A program made the translations under genes and the position numbers. Of a stretch of 64,000 bases of DNA, positions 11,782 through 22,985 are shown piece by piece (the first letter of the stretch is position 1; each line of letters begins with the position of its first letter). Under the pieces are notes generated by a model. It was not told the DNA's origin. It ran no database searches and saw only the letters and a list, made by a program, of their open reading frames with translations. Source of the stretch: Paraescarpia echinospica (lineage: Eukaryota; Annelida; Polychaeta; Sabellida; Siboglinidae); the NCBI GenBank assembly GCA_020002185.1, contig CM034541.1, forward strand, positions 32,056,861 through 32,120,860, read 5' to 3'.

Positions 11782-12137
11782 TTATTGTTATGCCTTTTTA
11801 TTTCATCATTCTTTATTTTATCATTGATCACAAATTAACTGTTTGAAGGCATGGGTCGCCAGCTGTATTTTGAAGAGTTTAGTGGGTAATGGTGCAGATG
11901 GACGTTTTTGGAGAGCCTCAATTTGTGTTTTTACTGAGCCTCAAGGGAGGTGCATCTGAGCGTCAGCCAAGAAATATTCACCACTTTCCTATGCCAATGT
12001 AATATGCATGTAATTAATACCGACAATAATGCACTACTAAATTCCAAGGACATTTATGTTGTGTAAAAATGCACCCAAGTGTTGAATGACTGTGTTTATA
12101 CATGTAACTACATATCCATTTAATTTTTTAATTGCAG

Positions 12138-15100
12138 ACAGACCCGCAAGGAGCAGTGCTAAGAATACTGTAATTTCACACATGGGTAAGAAGGAATTGC
12201 TATTGTGTCATAATAGTAACTAATAATTTATATTTGCGTAATCCAAGAGTAATCTAAATAGCATATTAGTACTGTTGAATGTTTAGTTGTTGGGATGAGG
12301 TGTACTAATTAAAATGTAGTGTGTGTGTGCGTGTGTGCCCGCGCGCGTGTGCGTGCGTAAGTCTGTGTGTGGGTACGTGCTTGGTAAGATAATACATTTG
12401 TCTGAACGTGAAAGATGAACGTTTCATTTGATACATTTTTGTACACAATATATTTTCATATGTCCGGCGTTCGTTGTTTTGTGTTTTTGTGCCACAGTCA
12501 TCAGGATCTTATGGCTTTTGTTCGTTGTTTTGTGTTTTTGTGCCACAGCGATCTAGGTATGATGGCTTTTATTTGTTGATTTGTGTTTTTGTGCCCTTGT
12601 CATATAGGTCTGATGGCTTTAGTTGGTTGTTTTGAGTTTTTGTGCCCTAGCCATCTAGGTCTGATGGGTTTTGTTCGTTGTTTTGTGTTTTTGTGCCACA
12701 TAGCGATCAATTTCTACGATAGCGATCAATTTTGATTTTAGTAGGAGTCCCTCTTTCCGCAGGAAGTGTTTATCTTTTATTTTATTTTTTGCAAAATGTA
12801 TGTCTTATTAATTATATATTTGGTTAATTTGTATTGTATTCATTACACTTCAACTTCAAAATATGCATTTATACTATGTACTGCTTTGTAATGCTTTTGG
12901 GGAAATAAATGTTTCCTATCCATTTCCTTTGATCCTTGCTTTATGTTTCTATTCCACGGGTGTGTTGGTCTCACTGCCTTTGTTCGTCGTTTTTTTGTTT
13001 CTCTAGTACGGCCTTTATTCGTTGTTTCCTGTTGCTACCGAGAAGACTTAGGTTATTAGCCAATGGCAGGACGGAGAGTTGACATGTGTGTTTCGTGTTT
13101 TATAGCAGGGCCGTGTTCGACAGGCGACGCAGACACCGACGGTGGAAGGCGCAGCGTGCCGATGAACGTGCTCATCTCTGACGACTTGTCTCTCGTCGGC
13201 TACCGTCTGACACAGCGGCTCCTACACGAAGGTCACCGGGTCACGTTAATGCAGCACGTCAGCCAGGAACTCCGACTTCCTGTGAAGGACAGCCGGGTAA
13301 TATCCGACCTGCTCGGAGAACTGCAGCTCGGTGTTGAAACGTGCGCAACCGGGGACGTCTTCCTTCACCCACGTCGTCTTCATCGCAACAGCCTTGCAAG
13401 GAAGCGGGTCTCCTAGCGCGGTCTTCGTGCGGCATTCACTGCGGTGCCTTGCGAACCTACTGGAGGGATCGAAGCTACACAATCCTCAACCAACTTTCAC
13501 ACTCGTCGTCAAAGCACATGATACTGATAGTGAGTTGTACAGCGGTAGTGCGAACGTCAGGTTCGATTCCGTAATGGATTCCGCAATGGAGATCGTGCTA
13601 CGTATGTATTCGTCCCTGCATAGCACGCCGGTGATAAGCGTGAAATTGTCGCTGGACATCGACAGGGAAATATCGACGGCGGCGTCGGAGGCGTCTCCGT
13701 TCGTCGAGGAGGTCGCCTCATCGATCGTCGTTGCCATGCAGAAACGGTCTTGGTGCGAAGACATGTACGTCGTTGAAGCCATCGATAATTATTGGGAGTT
13801 CGCTTATCAACATCTGATGTCGTGATCTCGGCTTCTGCCTTGGAACGCACATAGCCATCACCCAGCGGACACCGTCTCAGAGGGAGCAAATGTCGTATTA
13901 ACGACCTACCTCACATCGAAACAGGACCCGCAACGCAAGGTCTTTGTGCCAAGGAACGACTACAACTATGTATCAAAATGGTTTTTGAGCATGCATGAAA
14001 TCGGGATCAAGGGTGTGGTCTTTCACGACTGGCTTTCACCAGAATTTAGGTGCGTACGATTTCGTCCTCCCAGGGAGCTTGCATTTCGGCAGTAAGATTT
14101 TCAGGGAGTAATCTACAGCCACGTTTTTTTTAATTCCCCATAGGTTAAGGGTTTATACCGATTTATATTAAACAATTGTTCGCAACATAAAACGTAGCAA
14201 TCGTAGAAACCAAGCGCACGCCGCAAATACTCCGGTTCACCGGACCCTGCGTCTAAGTACGAAAAACGGTTATAGTGTTCTACAACAAATACTAAGTATC
14301 CACAGGTGTATATTCACTTTCTCGCCGATCTACAACATTTATTTGAGATTACAACGATTATTAGCGCACTTGTAACACGCCGTTGTCACTGGTCGTATGT
14401 TTGACGTGCATAAATACAATCAAGTATCTGAGGGCGCGTGTTGGCGTAGTGTACCGAGGCATCTGGTAAATGTCATCACCATGACTATCACGTATGAACT
14501 ACCAAGTTATTCCTGTTAGTTATGGTAACACCTTATTTTGATCGTGGTTGATGTGTTCTCACATCCTCCAGGGAACGGATGCAGCCGGAAATGACGTTCC
14601 AAGAGATATCACTCGGCAACATGTTGTTGAACGACGACCGCTACTTCCATTTCCTCAGGTATGTTATAATTAACTGATTTTGTTCATACCTAATCTTTTG
14701 ATTTATGATACCTGAAATGTGGTATAAATGTATGTACGGGGTGTTGTTGGAGAATTTTCGCGGTGACGTTCCAGATTTTTGCCGCAGTCGCCCTTAACCC
14801 TTGTTGTTATTTGTTTTTAAATCGAATTATCTTTCTCAAGCGGAACAATGTTCTTTTAGCGATGGGGGAGGAGGCGCTGGAATAGGTGGGTAAACGGGGA
14901 TTTTACAACAAAAAACATCTGAGATGTATATAAAAGTCATGTTTTTTCAGGTACATCGAAAGTCGCCAGAACATGAAACATAAGTATACATATACTGTTC
15001 ACAGACATCTCCGATGTCGTCTTTTTGCGCAATCCCTTCGAACTGATGCGGCAGCTGGGAGACCATCTCTACATAGGCGACGACATTTACGGTCGTTCCC

Positions 15101-15453
15101 TGGTCGGCACGCTGTCGTGAATTTACGACAAAATCAGTGAGTGCTTCGGCAAGGATTTCAACAACAAGGGGAAGACCAAGTCGCTGGCAAACTTCACCGT
15201 GGTCTACAATGCCGGCATTATCGGCGGCCCCACGCATATCATACTGCGCTTTCTGTGCCACCTGACGGCCGTGTTGAGCGAACTTGTTTGCGACAACTGT
15301 AATACGTCGGCGGTGAACTATATTGCACAACAGTACTTCGATGACGTCACCTTCTGTGGATTTCCGTTGACAAGTAAATATAAAGAGTACGAGACTAAAC
15401 TGTCGGGCACGTATTTGATTCACAATAAAAATGCAGGCAGAGCACACATGTAG
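12138..15453 (+). pseudogene. Decayed gene: epimerase-like Rossmann part plus GT-A-type glycosyltransferase-like part
   Basis: Likely exons: 12138-12185 (weak; phase-compatible with the next), 13109-14049, 14572-14658 and 14951-15453, the last three with clear AG and GT borders in matching phase. The 13109 exon starts with MNVLISDDLSLVGYRLTQRL, like a sugar-nucleotide epimerase Rossmann start but with the glycine-rich loop degenerate. It then needs a frame change near 13330-13370 and has an in-frame TGA at 13823-13825, before VVLTTYLTSKQDPQRK and FVPRNDYNYVSKWFLSMHEI. The final exon has a frameshift near 15000, then FTDISDVVFLRNPFELMRQL (acidic DxxD-like metal site), a TGA at 15118-15120, VVYNAGIIGGPTHII and TYLIHNK, and a stop at 15451. 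The glycosyltransferase call rests on these motifs. The breaks suggest a pseudogene unless they are sequencing errors. Confidence 0.5.
12470..12705 (+). repeat. 51-bp minisatellite, about 4.6 units
   Basis: Units start near 12470, 12521, 12571, 12621 and 12672. Each has TTCGTTGTTTTGTGTTTTTG, then TGCCACAG or a variant, then an ATC-AGGTCTGATGGCTTTTG-like stretch. A decayed further unit may lie at about 12955-13030. The array sits in a presumed intron just upstream of the 13109 exon. Confidence 0.85.
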
Positions 15454-16586
15454 ACCTCGGTTGACGTGCAATATCTAGATATTCAGACATACTGGACCTA
15501 GTTAATAGAATATATATCTTGATTTGTATACACGTGTCTCTACATATGCACTACACACACACACGCACTCACGCACGCACGCACGCACACAAGCGCGCGA
15601 GCATCTGTGGAAGAAATCGCCTTATTGACCTGGCCCTTCTCGGCGTAGAGAGGGCGACTGTACAACAGGAAGTTATTGATCTGTTTACTGCTCACTCAAT
15701 TCGAGAAAAAAAGTAGTCTTGGTGTGAAGTTACCCTTCTTTGATATGCATAGTTATGTATCTTTGTAAATACGTTCATGTTTGCCCATTCAGTGTCTATT
15801 TTACCCTGAACAGTTCACAATTCATACCTAATACAAAAGTGAACTTTGCTCTTGGTGTTCATAATTATTTGCAATAGTGTACCATTACAAAAAGTATAAT
15901 GTATACATGGAAGTATTGTTTTTCAATTGAACGGTGGCATGGCCGGTTCAGTTTGCTCAGAGTATTAACATAAACTATATTTTATGTGTCGTGGGGTATA
16001 GCGGGGAGGCGTTATGGTGGGAGTGGGGGGGGGGCAGTAACCCTCATTACGGCATTGTCACCGTTTTTAGTTACATCTTGCCACCGCTTTGACCAAGATT
16101 GTCACCGTTTTTGTTGTCGCCGTTCTGTTTTTGTTTTTTTGGGGGGGGGAGATTCGAGTTCGCTATTCGCGGGTTTAAAAATAATAATAATAAGGTAATT
16201 TATATTGCGTCTAAATCCTTGGAAACCAAACTCGGAGACGCATCAAGACAACAGGGTCTCAAAATCGATAAGCATTATTCAAGTTGTCAACAGATGGATG
16301 GATACGTCAGGGAGCTATGGTGGATAAGCAAGTTTGTAAAGAAAAGTAGATCAGTTTTTTTAATGACGGCGGTATTGTGCAGTACGTTCAACTGATCTAG
16401 CATATTCCACAGAGTTGGTGCAGCAACAGAAAAAGCCCTAGTTCCAATGTTAGTGTTCAGTAAATAAGTCAGAACTATATGTTCGGTTAGTATAGTAGTA
16501 GGTAGTAGTATTAGTGATTGTCTGAATACACATTTCCGCTCAGCCGCTGACACATACACTTTAACACAGAAGTATATATACATATA
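15454..16586. other. Stretch without recognised gene
   Basis: 3' flank of the decayed gene. It contains a short CA/CG-rich tract (15553-15600), G-runs at 16024-16035 and 16140-16149, and no convincing exon. Confidence 0.5.
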
Positions 16587-16619
16587 TGTGTGCGTGTGTG
16601 CGCGCGCGTGCGTGCGTGC

Positions 16620-16694
<75 letters not shown>
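16587..16694 (+). repeat. (TG)n / (CG,TG)n microsatellite
   Basis: Mixed TGCG repeats (16587-16623) running into about 70 bp of pure TG. Confidence 0.97.
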
Positions 16695-16695
<1 letters not shown>

Positions 16696-16829
16696 CATCG
16701 AATCGACCACCTAGGAATCTCAATCAAATAAATCAAATCATATTACTTCCAATATCACATGACAACAGCAATACAACAAATATATAACCAATTAAACTAG
16801 TCATTTATATACATATATATATATATATA

Positions 16830-18990
16830 TTGGTGTGTAGGGGCTGGAGGTGATTAATCCCCAATATTTGGGCAAAGTTTTGTTAAGTGAGCAACAAGGT
16901 CTCATACCTTGAATCATACCTTTAATAGGTTTGGGGCAGGGAGCCTACTGGCTCATATATAGCCCCCCAATAAGTGGTTTTTAAGGTAATTTTGATATTT
17001 AGTTTTGAAACTATTAATGGTAGTGCATTGACACAATCGCTTGGTAGTGAGTTCCATGTCTGAATTATTCGTTGAGAATAAAACTTGTGGCGCGGATCTA
17101 GACGGCTGTGGTGTCCTACTATCGTCTTGTCGTGTCTTACTGGTCGAGGGGTTTAATTAAGTTCGAATAGTGTTCTGAGGTCAATGTCGGTAAATCCATT
17201 AATGATCTTGAAGACTTCAATCATGTCAGCTCTGTTCCTCCTTTCCTGTAAAGAGAGAGGAGGCCACACTTTCGAAGGCGAAGATAATATGGTAGCTTAT
17301 AAATTATAGTTACCATCTTAGTGGCCCTCCTCAGCACACTTTCTAATTTATCAACATAATTCTGGAGATGTGGGCGTCATGCCTGTTGACAGTTTTAAAC
17401 GATCGGTCGGACTAAGGTAATGTACACGTTTTTAATGTTTTTCATGCTTTTATCTGTGTATGTCCTAGGAATTGTCCCTAATATTCGATTTGCTTTCTTG
17501 ACTTCAAAGCATACCTGGTCTTTTACTTTTAGTGTTTTATGTATATATATACACTCAGGTCTTTCTCCATGACTATCGATTCTACACATTCATCCCTCAG
17601 AAAATAGCCATAATTTGGTTTGTTGTATCCAACTTGAAGACATTTACATTTGGTGAGGTTGAACAATACCTGCCAATCCTTGCTCCATTTATACATAGAA
17701 TGCAGTTCTTCCTGGAGAATGAACACGTATTCTGCCTCAGGTCCTTGCCCAAATGCTTTCGTGTTGTCAGCAAATTGTAACAAGCAGCTAACTACCGACG
17801 AGTCAATGTCGTTTATGAAGATTGCAACATCATAGGGCCAGGTATTTGACCCCTGTGGTACACCACTGTCACATTTTGCCAATCTGACTCTACACCATTT
17901 GTGCACACTCGTTGTCTTCTACCTGTTAGCCAAGTTAGTTTTGTCTGTCGTGCCATGAGCAGTTAGTTTTGAGTCTGCAATGAGGGACCGTATCAAATGG
18001 TTTACTGAAATCTAAGTAGATCACATCTACTGGATATCCCTTGTCAGTGTAAGACGTCACTTCTTCAAGTTGCTAAGACAGCTTCTTTTTGATCTAAAAC
18101 CATGTTGCTAGTCTAGAATCAGCTTGTGTTGCTTGAGATATATAGAATATAGAATGAAGAACTCCATCACCTTGCATACTTGTGAGGTTAGACTAATTGG
18201 ACGGTAATTTCCCGGCTTGGAACGGTGTACTTTCTTGTAAATTGGAATCACATTTACATTAAGCCAGTCTAGCGGCACTCCCCCACTTTGAAAGTTCTTT
18301 GTAAACAATACATACAATGGTCCAGCTAATTCTTCAGCACATCTATTCAGCACAACTGGGAATATCTGATCTGTTCCCGGATATTTGGATTCGTTTAGCT
18401 TTTTGAGTTTATTACATATGCTCGTCTCATCAAAAGTGATACTGCTTAATTCCTCTTCGCTACTTCCTTGAAAAATCTTAACCGGGTCAAGAATTCTATC
18501 TAGATTCTACTGCGAGAACTGTACTGCAAAATGATTGTTGAAGGTTGTTGCCATCCTGAGATTATCATTGATAACTATATTTCCATGTTGATCTTCGATT
18601 GGTCCTACCATTTCTTTCACCTATAGTTGTGACCTAGCATACTTGCAGAAGAACTTTGGATCCTGTTTGATGTTATCCGCTATTTTCGCCTCAAGTTTCC
18701 TCTTTGCTTTGCGCACTAGTCTTGGTGCTTTGCATTCTGCTTTCTTAAAATTAATGTAGTCTTGGTGAATCTATGACTCTATGTATCTGTTCCATCATCT
18801 CAGTCTGTTTTTCCTAGCTCTGTAAATCTTCTTGTTCCACCATTGTGGATTGTTGCTACTCTTCTTCCTGACTTTCTTTGGAACATACTTACTCACCGCC
18901 TCCCCTATGGCAATTTACGGTATTGACCTTGCTTCCTCTGTTGATCAGTTGCCTCTGTCTAGTTTACTCTTGAGGTCAAGTTTTTAAAAT
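16830..18990 (-). mobile_element. Decayed CR1-like non-LTR retrotransposon (RT region and 3' end)
   Basis: On the minus strand, going from 18990 downward, there are RT linker pieces (KAECKAPRLVRKAKRKLEAK; FFCKYARSQL), an NYRPISLTSQVCKVMEF block near 18210, SGVPQGS near 17850, the catalytic box as FADN instead of FADD near 17770, a LFNLTKCKCLQVGY block, and a VKKANRILG block near 17490. Frames change several times and stops are frequent, so it is dead. It is 5'-truncated with no endonuclease. The 3' flank carries a short (TA)n tract at 16810-16830. Confidence 0.85.
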
Positions 18991-19586
18991 AAATATTGCT
19001 TTCTGCCTACATATTCACCATTTCTGTAGTCATAATATAATTTTTTTCAATAAAGTGTATTCAGGCCTGCATACGATCGTGGACTCTACAATGTTGTGGC
19101 ACTTGAGCGAAATGGTTCTATTACAAACACATTTGTCACTAAGTGAGGGGTTGTTGTCAAAACCCCAACCTCGTAAAATGGCTGACGCACATGTGAGATG
19201 TCAGATATTCCGTCATGTCTTTTGTGGAAGTCCTGGCGCCAAATGTATGTCTTTGTGACAAACTGGAAAAGTTATTTAAGCAAGAATGGTATGCGGGAAA
19301 GACTAACCTGACATATGAATTATGCTCTACAGTAATGTAATGTAATGCACAGTTTGTTTATATACGTTGTAGGCAAAACATTGTGGATAAAACAAAGCTT
19401 ACATGACAGATCCGTAGGCTGCGGGGGGATGAGCACAAAATTATCACAAAATGCACGCCCAAAATAAAACCACGCTAAGCAACGAAGACGGTCACGCGCA
19501 TAATAATAAATGTGACGTCAGTTTATGAATCTTTCAAGTGTGACGTTTGTATTGTATATTAAGGCTTTGTCTGTTTGGAAAAGACG
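18991..19586. other. Putative promoter-side stretch of the 19587 exon; no other gene seen
   Basis: AT-rich, no coding signal. A TATA-like TATATTA lies at about 19555-19561, some 25-30 bp before the ATG of the next feature. That spacing is short for a TATA box plus 5' UTR, so it is only a weak promoter candidate. Confidence 0.3.
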
Positions 19587-19664
19587 ATGACTAGCGTTAT
19601 TAAGATCGTCATTTTGTTAATATCAGCCGCAATGCTGTTAGGTGGTGTGGTCGGCAAAAGGAAT
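19587..19664 (+). CDS. Candidate first exon of a secreted protein (signal peptide)
   Basis: ATG then 26 codons reading MTSVIKIVILLISAAMLLGG, then VVGKRN, followed directly by a consensus donor GTAAGT at 19665. A short positive n-region, a hydrophobic core of about 14 residues and small residues before the likely cleavage site make a textbook signal peptide. It is too short for an ordinary ORF scan. No following exon was found before the gap; the intron was apparently invaded by the CR1-type element at 20.2 kb. The mature protein is unknown. Confidence 0.45.
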
Positions 19665-20229
19665 GTAAGTGCATTACTTCTGCAGCCATCCGTAAGCTGT
19701 TGCTCACTTCTCCACTAGACAGTTTCAATGCATGTACACGAGTCAAACACGCCGTAGCCGGTGTGGTTGTCCAATATGCGCTCGTTCAGTTGACGTCGGT
19801 TCGGTTAAAAACCTTTTTGACATAAAATAACAGGTGACCTCTAATACATAGCGCGATAACCAGTTCTTAAGACTGCCCGGAGCATCTCACATTTCACTTA
19901 ACAAGTGTATGTGTGTGTGCGTGCGTGTGTGCATGTATCCATGCATGCATGTATGTCGTATGCATGGGCTTAGGAACCGTTCCGGCCGTACCAGCCATGG
20001 CCAAACCATTTCCTTTCCAAAATGTTGATCTTGACCTACGGTAGGTCCTCTCTGCCGGGACCTGTACCCCAGTTTGACCAATACGTGTAAGAACCTTGCT
20101 TGCATTTGGGGGACTTCCGGTGGTGAATTGATTTGAATTTGGTGCAGCAAACTTGCGAAAATATAAGGATATTTGATCAAGATAAGTGATATTATTGAGC
20201 GTATAGGATACATAACGTAATTATAGATA
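19665..20229. other. Stretch without recognised gene (presumed intron)
   Basis: It has a GTGTGTGCGTG-like tract at 19910-19935 and otherwise unremarkable sequence up to the 5' region of the CR1-type element. Confidence 0.4.
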
Positions 20230-21985
20230 TATATTAAGCAATATGTTTTGTTAAAAGTTAGCTAGAGGGAGTAATCTAGGGTAGATTAAAAGTAGGCGAT
20301 TTGCGAGCGATAATTGGGGACGTTAATGTAATCGGAACGTTGTTTACAAAGTAGGTCACTGGCGAAGTTAGCGTATCGTGAACGACAATAGAATAGCGTT
20401 ATTTGAGATAATCGGTGTAGTTAGATGAGTAATTAAAACCTGAAATAACAATCTTTTAAAGTGTATAATAGTACACAGGAAACAGTCTTTGTAAAGACTA
20501 CCTTGTATCTAAGCCTAACTTGAATACATTGTCATCGACATCGTAACTAGGTAAGGCACGGTGTGTCACTGTGTGTTAACAAATATAACTAACTATAACC
20601 TAAACAATCTGGTGTAAATTGTACACAGAAAAGTCTTTTCAAAGACTACATAAAACTACTTTGAACATAAATAAATTCTGATATGGCACCTTGCAAGCGG
20701 CAACTCAGGGCAAAACGACACCTAGTTTGCAACGACTGCCAGAGCTGGGTGGATTTTGCGTTGTCTGGCTGTCCAAAATCATGGGCAAAGACCAAAGATG
20801 ACGGATTCACCTTTCGGTGTATGGGGTGTTTGAGGGTGGAATGTCTGATGAAGGAGGTGTGTAAGTTGACGGATATAGTGAAGGAGATGGAGGCGAGACT
20901 CAACATAGAAATAGATGGAGCAGAGAGGGATGACGCGGAGAGAGTTGAAAATTCTACAACACAGAAGGAGCAGAGTTGTGACACGGAGACTGAAGAAAGG
21001 AGACTGAGAGGAAGGAAGGTGACCGGTGTGAAGGAACAAGACATTGCGAAAACAGAGGGACGGAGGAAAAGTGTTCGGCAGAGGAAGAGAAAACGGGCCA
21101 GTGGGGATAGATCAGCAGGTAGTCAGACTGTAGAGAACGAGGAGAGACACGACAGCGATACAGGTGGTGAAGAGGTAGATACCACAGAGGCAGTTGGTAA
21201 GACTGTGAGACAGAAGACTGATGGAAGAAGACAGAGTGTTCAGCAAAAAACAGAAAACATGACAGGCGTGAAGTTGACAGGGGAGAAAGTGACCGTAGTG
21301 AAGGAGGTAGCCGGGGAAAAGGGACGGGAGAGGAGAAAAGAAAATGTGATGGGAGGTAAGAAGAAGGGACGAAAGGAAGTGAGAGTAAATGTGCTAGAAG
21401 AGAAGATGACAGGAGGAAAGGGGACAAGAGAAAACACGACAGGAAAGAAGGGAATGGTAGAGAATGTGACAGGCGAGAAGACGACAAGAGGAAAAGACAA
21501 CAACCACACATATGCAAACCGGAGGAGCTACTCCGAGGCAGTGATTGAGGGGGCAAAGAGAAAAGAGAGTGTTTATGGGCGATTCAATTCTGAGAAAAAC
21601 TGACAAGACTATATGCGAGGGGAAGGACGTTGTTGTATGTCTACCGGGGGCTAGGATAGAGCATGTGACCGAAAGGGTAGAGAAGGTATTGGGGCATGGC
21701 AAGGGAGGGTCTATACTAGTACACGTTGGGACAAACAATGCAGACAAGGAGGGAACAACTGGTATAGTTCAGAAGTACAGACATCTAGTGAGGAAGGTAA
21801 AGAAGACAAGAGTGGAACAGGTTATTCTCTCAGGAATGTTGCCAGTAATGGGAGGAAGGGGGGCAAGATACAGAAACTGTAAGAGGATGGCGATCAACGC
21901 ACTAGTTGAGCAGATGTGTGAGGAAGAGGGCGTGGGATTCATAGATTTATGGGGGTACTTTGTTGGGAGAGAAGATATATACATG
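20230..21985 (+). mobile_element. CR1-type non-LTR retrotransposon, 5' UTR and ORF1, cut by the gap
   Basis: A probable 5' UTR (20230-20682) has two copies of a short motif, CAGGAAACAGTCTTTGTAAAGACTAC at 20476 and a similar ACAGAAAAGTCTTTTCAAAGACTAC at 20624, that can fold into hairpins. It precedes an ORF1 with PHD-like and esterase domains that continues into the N gap. The 5' limit is approximate. Confidence 0.7.
20683..21985 (+). pseudogene. CR1-type ORF1: PHD-like zinc finger, charged repeats, SGNH esterase domain (frameshifted)
   Basis: The start ATG at 20683 opens a frame with a C-x2-C...H/C finger (HLVCNDCQSWVDFALSGC, then FRCMGC). Next comes about 200 residues rich in K, E, R, T and G with a loose repeat of V-T-G-x-K units, and a stop at 21601. 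A frameshift near 21560-21575 moves the reading to another frame: FMGDSILRKTD (the GDS box of SGNH hydrolases), VVCLPGARIEHV, ILVHVGTNNAD (GTNN box), then GFIDLWGYFV, and the gap. PHD plus esterase is the known ORF1 layout in part of the CR1 clade. The final Asp-x-x-His catalytic block would lie in the gap. One frameshift makes this copy inactive unless it is a sequencing error. Confidence 0.75.
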
Positions 21986-22985
21986 NNNNNNNNNNNNNNN
22001 NNNNNNNNNNNNNNNNNNNNNNNNNNNNNNNNNNNNNNNNNNNNNNNNNNNNNNNNNNNNNNNNNNNNNNNNNNNNNNNNNNNNNNNNNNNNNNNNNNNN
22101 NNNNNNNNNNNNNNNNNNNNNNNNNNNNNNNNNNNNNNNNNNNNNNNNNNNNNNNNNNNNNNNNNNNNNNNNNNNNNNNNNNNNNNNNNNNNNNNNNNNN
22201 NNNNNNNNNNNNNNNNNNNNNNNNNNNNNNNNNNNNNNNNNNNNNNNNNNNNNNNNNNNNNNNNNNNNNNNNNNNNNNNNNNNNNNNNNNNNNNNNNNNN
22301 NNNNNNNNNNNNNNNNNNNNNNNNNNNNNNNNNNNNNNNNNNNNNNNNNNNNNNNNNNNNNNNNNNNNNNNNNNNNNNNNNNNNNNNNNNNNNNNNNNNN
22401 NNNNNNNNNNNNNNNNNNNNNNNNNNNNNNNNNNNNNNNNNNNNNNNNNNNNNNNNNNNNNNNNNNNNNNNNNNNNNNNNNNNNNNNNNNNNNNNNNNNN
22501 NNNNNNNNNNNNNNNNNNNNNNNNNNNNNNNNNNNNNNNNNNNNNNNNNNNNNNNNNNNNNNNNNNNNNNNNNNNNNNNNNNNNNNNNNNNNNNNNNNNN
22601 NNNNNNNNNNNNNNNNNNNNNNNNNNNNNNNNNNNNNNNNNNNNNNNNNNNNNNNNNNNNNNNNNNNNNNNNNNNNNNNNNNNNNNNNNNNNNNNNNNNN
22701 NNNNNNNNNNNNNNNNNNNNNNNNNNNNNNNNNNNNNNNNNNNNNNNNNNNNNNNNNNNNNNNNNNNNNNNNNNNNNNNNNNNNNNNNNNNNNNNNNNNN
22801 NNNNNNNNNNNNNNNNNNNNNNNNNNNNNNNNNNNNNNNNNNNNNNNNNNNNNNNNNNNNNNNNNNNNNNNNNNNNNNNNNNNNNNNNNNNNNNNNNNNN
22901 NNNNNNNNNNNNNNNNNNNNNNNNNNNNNNNNNNNNNNNNNNNNNNNNNNNNNNNNNNNNNNNNNNNNNNNNNNNNNNNNNNNNN
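21986..22985. other. Assembly gap, exactly 1000 N, at the left edge of the giant inverted repeat
   Basis: A run of 1000 N of placeholder size. The first base after it (22986) is already inside the left arm, so the outer end of the palindrome is hidden here. Confidence 0.99.

Noticed and set aside
11485..11838. Frames reading repeated CLSV, TDRQ, THTH or VCVC on either strand (also at 9.8, 16.6 and 27.1 kb)
   Set aside because: Translations of tetranucleotide or dinucleotide microsatellites, not proteins.
13063..13108. ATG at 13063 as the start of the epimerase-like gene
   Set aside because: A good acceptor (TTTTATAGCAG) ends at 13108 and the residues before it have no family resemblance; an upstream exon in matching phase exists at 12138-12185.
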